Below, piece after piece: positions 60,948 to 64,000 of a stretch of 64,000 nucleotides of DNA (within the stretch, counting starts at the first letter, position 1; each line of letters begins with the position of its first letter). The notes beneath the pieces were generated by a model that searched no databases, had not been told where the DNA came from, and was given only the letters and a program-made list of their open reading frames with translations. Made by a program: the position numbers and the translations under genes. The stretch is from Pseudomonadota bacterium (lineage in GTDB: Bacteria; Verrucomicrobiota; Verrucomicrobiia; Limisphaerales; SXTU01), in the NCBI GenBank assembly GCA_009922615.1, contig RFVF01000011.1:1-64000 (forward strand), given 5' to 3'.

Positions 60948-62917
60948 TGAAAAAGCTCCATGTCCTCTGTCTTATTCTACTCGGGTTCCCCCTTGCGGGC
61001 TGGGCGGCGCAATCTCTGAAGGAGTCCACCTTCACCCAGATCATCAAAGAAGTGAAAGTGGTCAGCCGGGCCAACCAAAGCGCTACGCCCGCCAAAGTAT
61101 CCGATGTGTTCAAGGCACCCGACCTGATCCGCACCGGGCCGGAGTCCCTGGCCGAACTGATCGCCTCCGACAAGACGATCACCCGCGTCGGAGCGAACAC
61201 CGTTTTCTCCTTCGAGCCCGCCGGCCGCGCGATGAATCTGGAGCAGGGCAGTGTGCTCTTCCACTCCCCCAAAGGCCAGGGTGGCGGCACGATACGCAGC
61301 AAGGGCGCTTCCGCCGCCGTGTTGGGCACCACGCTCGTCGTCACGGCCACAGAAGGCGGCGGTTTCAAGGCCATCGTGCTCGAAGGCAAGGGCCAAATCA
61401 CGCTGCCCAACGGTGATTTCCGCGTCATCACCGCCGGCCAGATCACGTTCGTGCTGCCAGGCGCGCGGACGTTTGGGCCGACCTTGAACATCAACCTCGG
61501 CAAGCTGGTGGAGAACTCGCGACTCGTGCAGGGCTTCGAAAAGGAACTGCCCTCCAAACCCGTCATCCAGATCGAGATTGAACGGCAGAACACGCTGATT
61601 AAGACCGGCCAGGCCGAGGACACCAAGAAGCTCGTCGTCAGCAGTTCGACCAAGGAAACCGTAGAGACCGTGGAATCCACCGTGCTGGAGCAGGTGGCGA
61701 AAGCCGTCGCGGACCCCACCGCCATTGCTCGGGCTAAAGATGTCACGATCAGTTCCTCCGCCTTGAGTGATTATCCCGGCCAGTTATTTTTGAACCGCAT
61801 TTCGCTGAATGTGCCCGGCTTGGGGCCGGAAGTCTTTGCCGGCTTAATTGGCAAGAACATCACCATCGCGACTTCGCAGATTGATTTCACCCCGTTCCTG
61901 AACCTGACTGAATTCAAGCTCATCGCCGATAGCTTCCTGAAAATCCAAGCCCCACCACGGACTCCCTCCAGTGCGGCAATGAACACGCTGTCCTTGTTTG
62001 CGAACCTTTCAGAAAACGTGACCCCGTTGCTTAAGCGAGTCGAGCTAATCGGGGCGGCCGGGCTGAACATTGAATCGGGCAGCACCATCGGTGCGGAAAA
62101 CATTGGCGACGTGTCATTTGAAAGCGGCGCGGCAATGAGCCTGAACAACGTCAGCTTCTACAACTACACGGGAAACTTGGAATTCGACGCGCGCAGCTCG
62201 CTCGATCTGACCGGCGGCAGCATTTACGCCAACTCCTTGCTCGTCAAAGGCGGTGCCGTCAACCTCCTGAATGGCAGCTATTGCGCCTTGAACGGCTCTG
62301 CTGTTTTCAACGCCTACGGCACCGACCTAATTGCGCGAGGCAGTTCCATATCTGGCAACACGATCAGCTTCGAAGCAAACGGCTCGGTGAATTTGGACAA
62401 CCTTACCGCTACCGCCACTTCCTACCTCAACTTCAATGCCCAGCAGGACCTCAACCTCACGGGCGGGAGCTACTCGATCACGCGCGAGCAAATCAGCACC
62501 ACGTTGAGTGCCGGCCGGGATGTCGCGCTCTCGGGCTCGTGCATCAGCGGCTTCAGCACTCTGAACGTCAACGCCGTGCGCAACCTCGACATCGCCAATG
62601 GGTCGCTTACCGGTGGAACCGTCAACTCCGCCTCCGCCAACTTGACTGCGGCGGAGACCATCTCCCTCAACGGCCCGGTGCTTTCCGGCATCGCCAATAT
62701 TTCCATGAGTGCCCGCACCCTGAACCTCCAGAACATCAACTTCCCCGCCGGCAGCACCGTCAACCTCTACTCTCAACTCGGCCGGCTCGCCCCGAACCCG
62801 AATTCAGGTGCCGGCTCCCTCCCCGGCTTCGTGAACTTCATCATCAACGTTACCTACAATAACAGCGACCCCCTCAGCTACGTCGGCAGCACGATTAACA
62901 TTGCCACCCGCCGTTAA
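60947..62917 (+). CDS. Secreted FecR-domain protein with beta-helix-like C-terminus
   Basis: 656 residues from ATG at 60947; GTG at 60941 is possible. A signal peptide (VLCLILLGFPLAGWA) is followed by a FecR domain at about 35-175: VFKAPDLIRTGPESLAELI, then MNLEQGSVLFHSPKGQGGG. The rest is rich in Asn/Ser/Leu with a repeated LNLTGG/LDLTGG pattern (residues about 400-640), as in right-handed beta-helix surface proteins. Its position divergent to a CHASE2 cyclase and before a barrel protein suggests an envelope-sensing or anchoring role. Confidence 0.8.
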   Translation: MKKLHVLCLILLGFPLAGWAAQSLKESTFTQIIKEVKVVSRANQSATPAKVSDVFKAPDLIRTGPESLAELIASDKTITRVGANTVFSFEPAGRAMNLEQGSVLFHSPKGQGGGTIRSKGASAAVLGTTLVVTATEGGGFKAIVLEGKGQITLPNGDFRVITAGQITFVLPGARTFGPTLNINLGKLVENSRLVQGFEKELPSKPVIQIEIERQNTLIKTGQAEDTKKLVVSSSTKETVETVESTVLEQVAKAVADPTAIARAKDVTISSSALSDYPGQLFLNRISLNVPGLGPEVFAGLIGKNITIATSQIDFTPFLNLTEFKLIADSFLKIQAPPRTPSSAAMNTLSLFANLSENVTPLLKRVELIGAAGLNIESGSTIGAENIGDVSFESGAAMSLNNVSFYNYTGNLEFDARSSLDLTGGSIYANSLLVKGGAVNLLNGSYCALNGSAVFNAYGTDLIARGSSISGNTISFEANGSVNLDNLTATATSYLNFNAQQDLNLTGGSYSITREQISTTLSAGRDVALSGSCISGFSTLNVNAVRNLDIANGSLTGGTVNSASANLTAAETISLNGPVLSGIANISMSARTLNLQNINFPAGSTVNLYSQLGRLAPNPNSGAGSLPGFVNFIINVTYNNSDPLSYVGSTINIATRR

Positions 62918-62933
62918 CCGGTTTTCCCGCACC

Positions 62934-63962
62934 ATGCGCTCCTCCTTGCCCCTCCTCGCCAGTGCCGTGTTTCTGGCCTTTGGCTCCCTCACCCACGCGC
63001 AAACATCGCCCCGTGTGGACCAAGCCGATGCGTTCAAACGCCAGCAGGAGCTGGATAAAAAGCTGCGCGAAGCCACCACCCCCGGCGGCGCAACGATGGA
63101 AGCGCCGGAGTTGTTTCAAGGCGAACTCAAGGACGTCGGCCCACAATCGATCCTGCAAATGAAGCAGAAGCGCCAGCTCTTCGAGGTTGCGCTCGACAGC
63201 CAGTTCCTCCACACCTCGAATCAAAACCTCGGCGAAGACGCGCAAGGCACGACACTTTTCGTCAACACCGCCCAGATTGCCCTCACCCCGCTCCCCATTC
63301 AGACCAGCCGGGGCGTCGTGGCCCCGCGTCTGGGCTACCGGCACCAGTGGTTCAACTACGGCCTCGGCGATCGTCCGGCCAGCAAGGGCGATACCGACTT
63401 TTCCCTTCAAGCGGTTTTCGGCGAAGTGAAATGGGCCTTCCGTCAGGACTGGATCGCGGAAGCCGGAATCGAATGGTCCCGCCTGATGAACGACTTGGAA
63501 CTTCCCTCGCTGAATCGCCATCAGTTCTACGCTGAAGTGCTGCCCCGGTTTGGCCTGACGCGCAACGTCGCCTTGAGCGAAACCAAGACGTTCACCTTTG
63601 CGTGGCAGATCAACTACCACCTGACCGATGCCGCGCCCCTGCTGCCCACCTCCGTTTCCGGCGTCACGCGCAGCGCGAACGACCGCATGGACAACTCCTT
63701 CCTTGCCGCCTACACGCACGTCTTCGGCCCGAAACTCTCGGTGCAACCCTACTATCGCCTGTTGCTCACGCGCTACGGCGGCCAGGCGGCGCGCTTCGAC
63801 TACCTGCACACCTTCGGCCTGTCGGCCTACGTCCCGCTCGCCCAGAACGTCAGCCTGCGCACCTTCCTCTCCTACGAAATGAAGGACTCCGACGCCCCAC
63901 TCATCCCCGACTACCAGAAGTTTGACCTCGGCGGCGGACTGAACCTCAGTGTGCGCTTCTGA
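62934..63962 (+). CDS. Outer-membrane beta-barrel protein
   Basis: 342 residues. A signal peptide (LPLLASAVFLAFGSLTHAQ) is followed by a Gln/Lys-rich coiled segment. About 240 residues then alternate polar and aromatic residues in strands such as YRHQWFNYGL and FTFAWQINYHL. The last strand, GGGLNLSVRF, ends with Phe, the outer-membrane insertion signal. It begins 16 bp after the FecR-domain gene, so the two are probably co-transcribed. The pore or substrate is unknown. Confidence 0.75.
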   Translation: MRSSLPLLASAVFLAFGSLTHAQTSPRVDQADAFKRQQELDKKLREATTPGGATMEAPELFQGELKDVGPQSILQMKQKRQLFEVALDSQFLHTSNQNLGEDAQGTTLFVNTAQIALTPLPIQTSRGVVAPRLGYRHQWFNYGLGDRPASKGDTDFSLQAVFGEVKWAFRQDWIAEAGIEWSRLMNDLELPSLNRHQFYAEVLPRFGLTRNVALSETKTFTFAWQINYHLTDAAPLLPTSVSGVTRSANDRMDNSFLAAYTHVFGPKLSVQPYYRLLLTRYGGQAARFDYLHTFGLSAYVPLAQNVSLRTFLSYEMKDSDAPLIPDYQKFDLGGGLNLSVRF

Positions 63963-64000
63963 GCTACGCGCTCAACCTCGCGCCGCTTTCGGCTGCCATT

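Overview
The window reads as a chromosome segment of a high-GC, Gram-negative bacterium of the PVC superphylum, most likely Verrucomicrobiota (Pedosphaera/Limisphaera-like). This is inferred from the gene mix: KdsB (Kdo-LPS), three secreted sulfatases of which two carry EF-hands, a GldA/F/G-like ABC module with DUF4340, a large PVC-type Ser/Thr kinase with TPRs and LRRs, CHASE2 and FHA cyclases, and scattered short palindromic and heptanucleotide repeats. No rRNA, tRNA, CRISPR array, transposase or phage gene was found.

Layout. 1-10.5 kb is envelope polysaccharide and housekeeping: a truncated glycosyltransferase, kdsB, a BtuF-like binding protein, a WecA-like phosphoglycosyltransferase, a GT4 enzyme, a large membrane-TPR protein, DAHP synthase and an O-antigen-ligase-like protein. 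10.7-18 kb is a run of three histidine kinases (two of them close paralogues). 18-21 kb holds glcE and glcF, separated by an 860-bp stretch containing a striking 21/42-bp periodic quasi-palindromic array. 21-25 kb is rpsB-tsf with a structured leader and a strong terminator, then recG, which carries two in-frame repeat insertions. 25-29.3 kb has a secreted FDGTNYL-repeat protein, thyA and an orphan membrane-anchored protein. 29.3-35 kb has an aminotransferase, two methyltransferases (one with an apparent internal deletion), a DPM1-like glycosyltransferase and a GT39-like membrane protein. 35-39 kb pairs an FHA-cyclase convergently with a kinase-TPR-LRR protein. 39-45.5 kb is a sulfatase/esterase cluster. 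45.5-52 kb contains a P450, an M24 peptidase, upp, sppA, mobA, a small membrane protein and a NarL-type regulator. 52-57 kb is the Gld-like ABC operon. 57-64 kb has a CehA-like metallohydrolase, a CHASE2 cyclase divergent from a FecR-domain protein, and an outer-membrane barrel.

Two patterns cut across these regions. First, a recurrent promoter form (a -10 of TAGNNT about 17 bp from a TTG-type -35) lies only 6-9 nt before several start codons, implying leaderless mRNAs for recG, sppA, the M24 peptidase and others. Second, small palindromic or heptad elements have spread through intergenic DNA and even into recG. The 21-bp-phased array between glcE and glcF is the best candidate for an undescribed system. 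All family assignments come from motif reading alone; no database search was possible.
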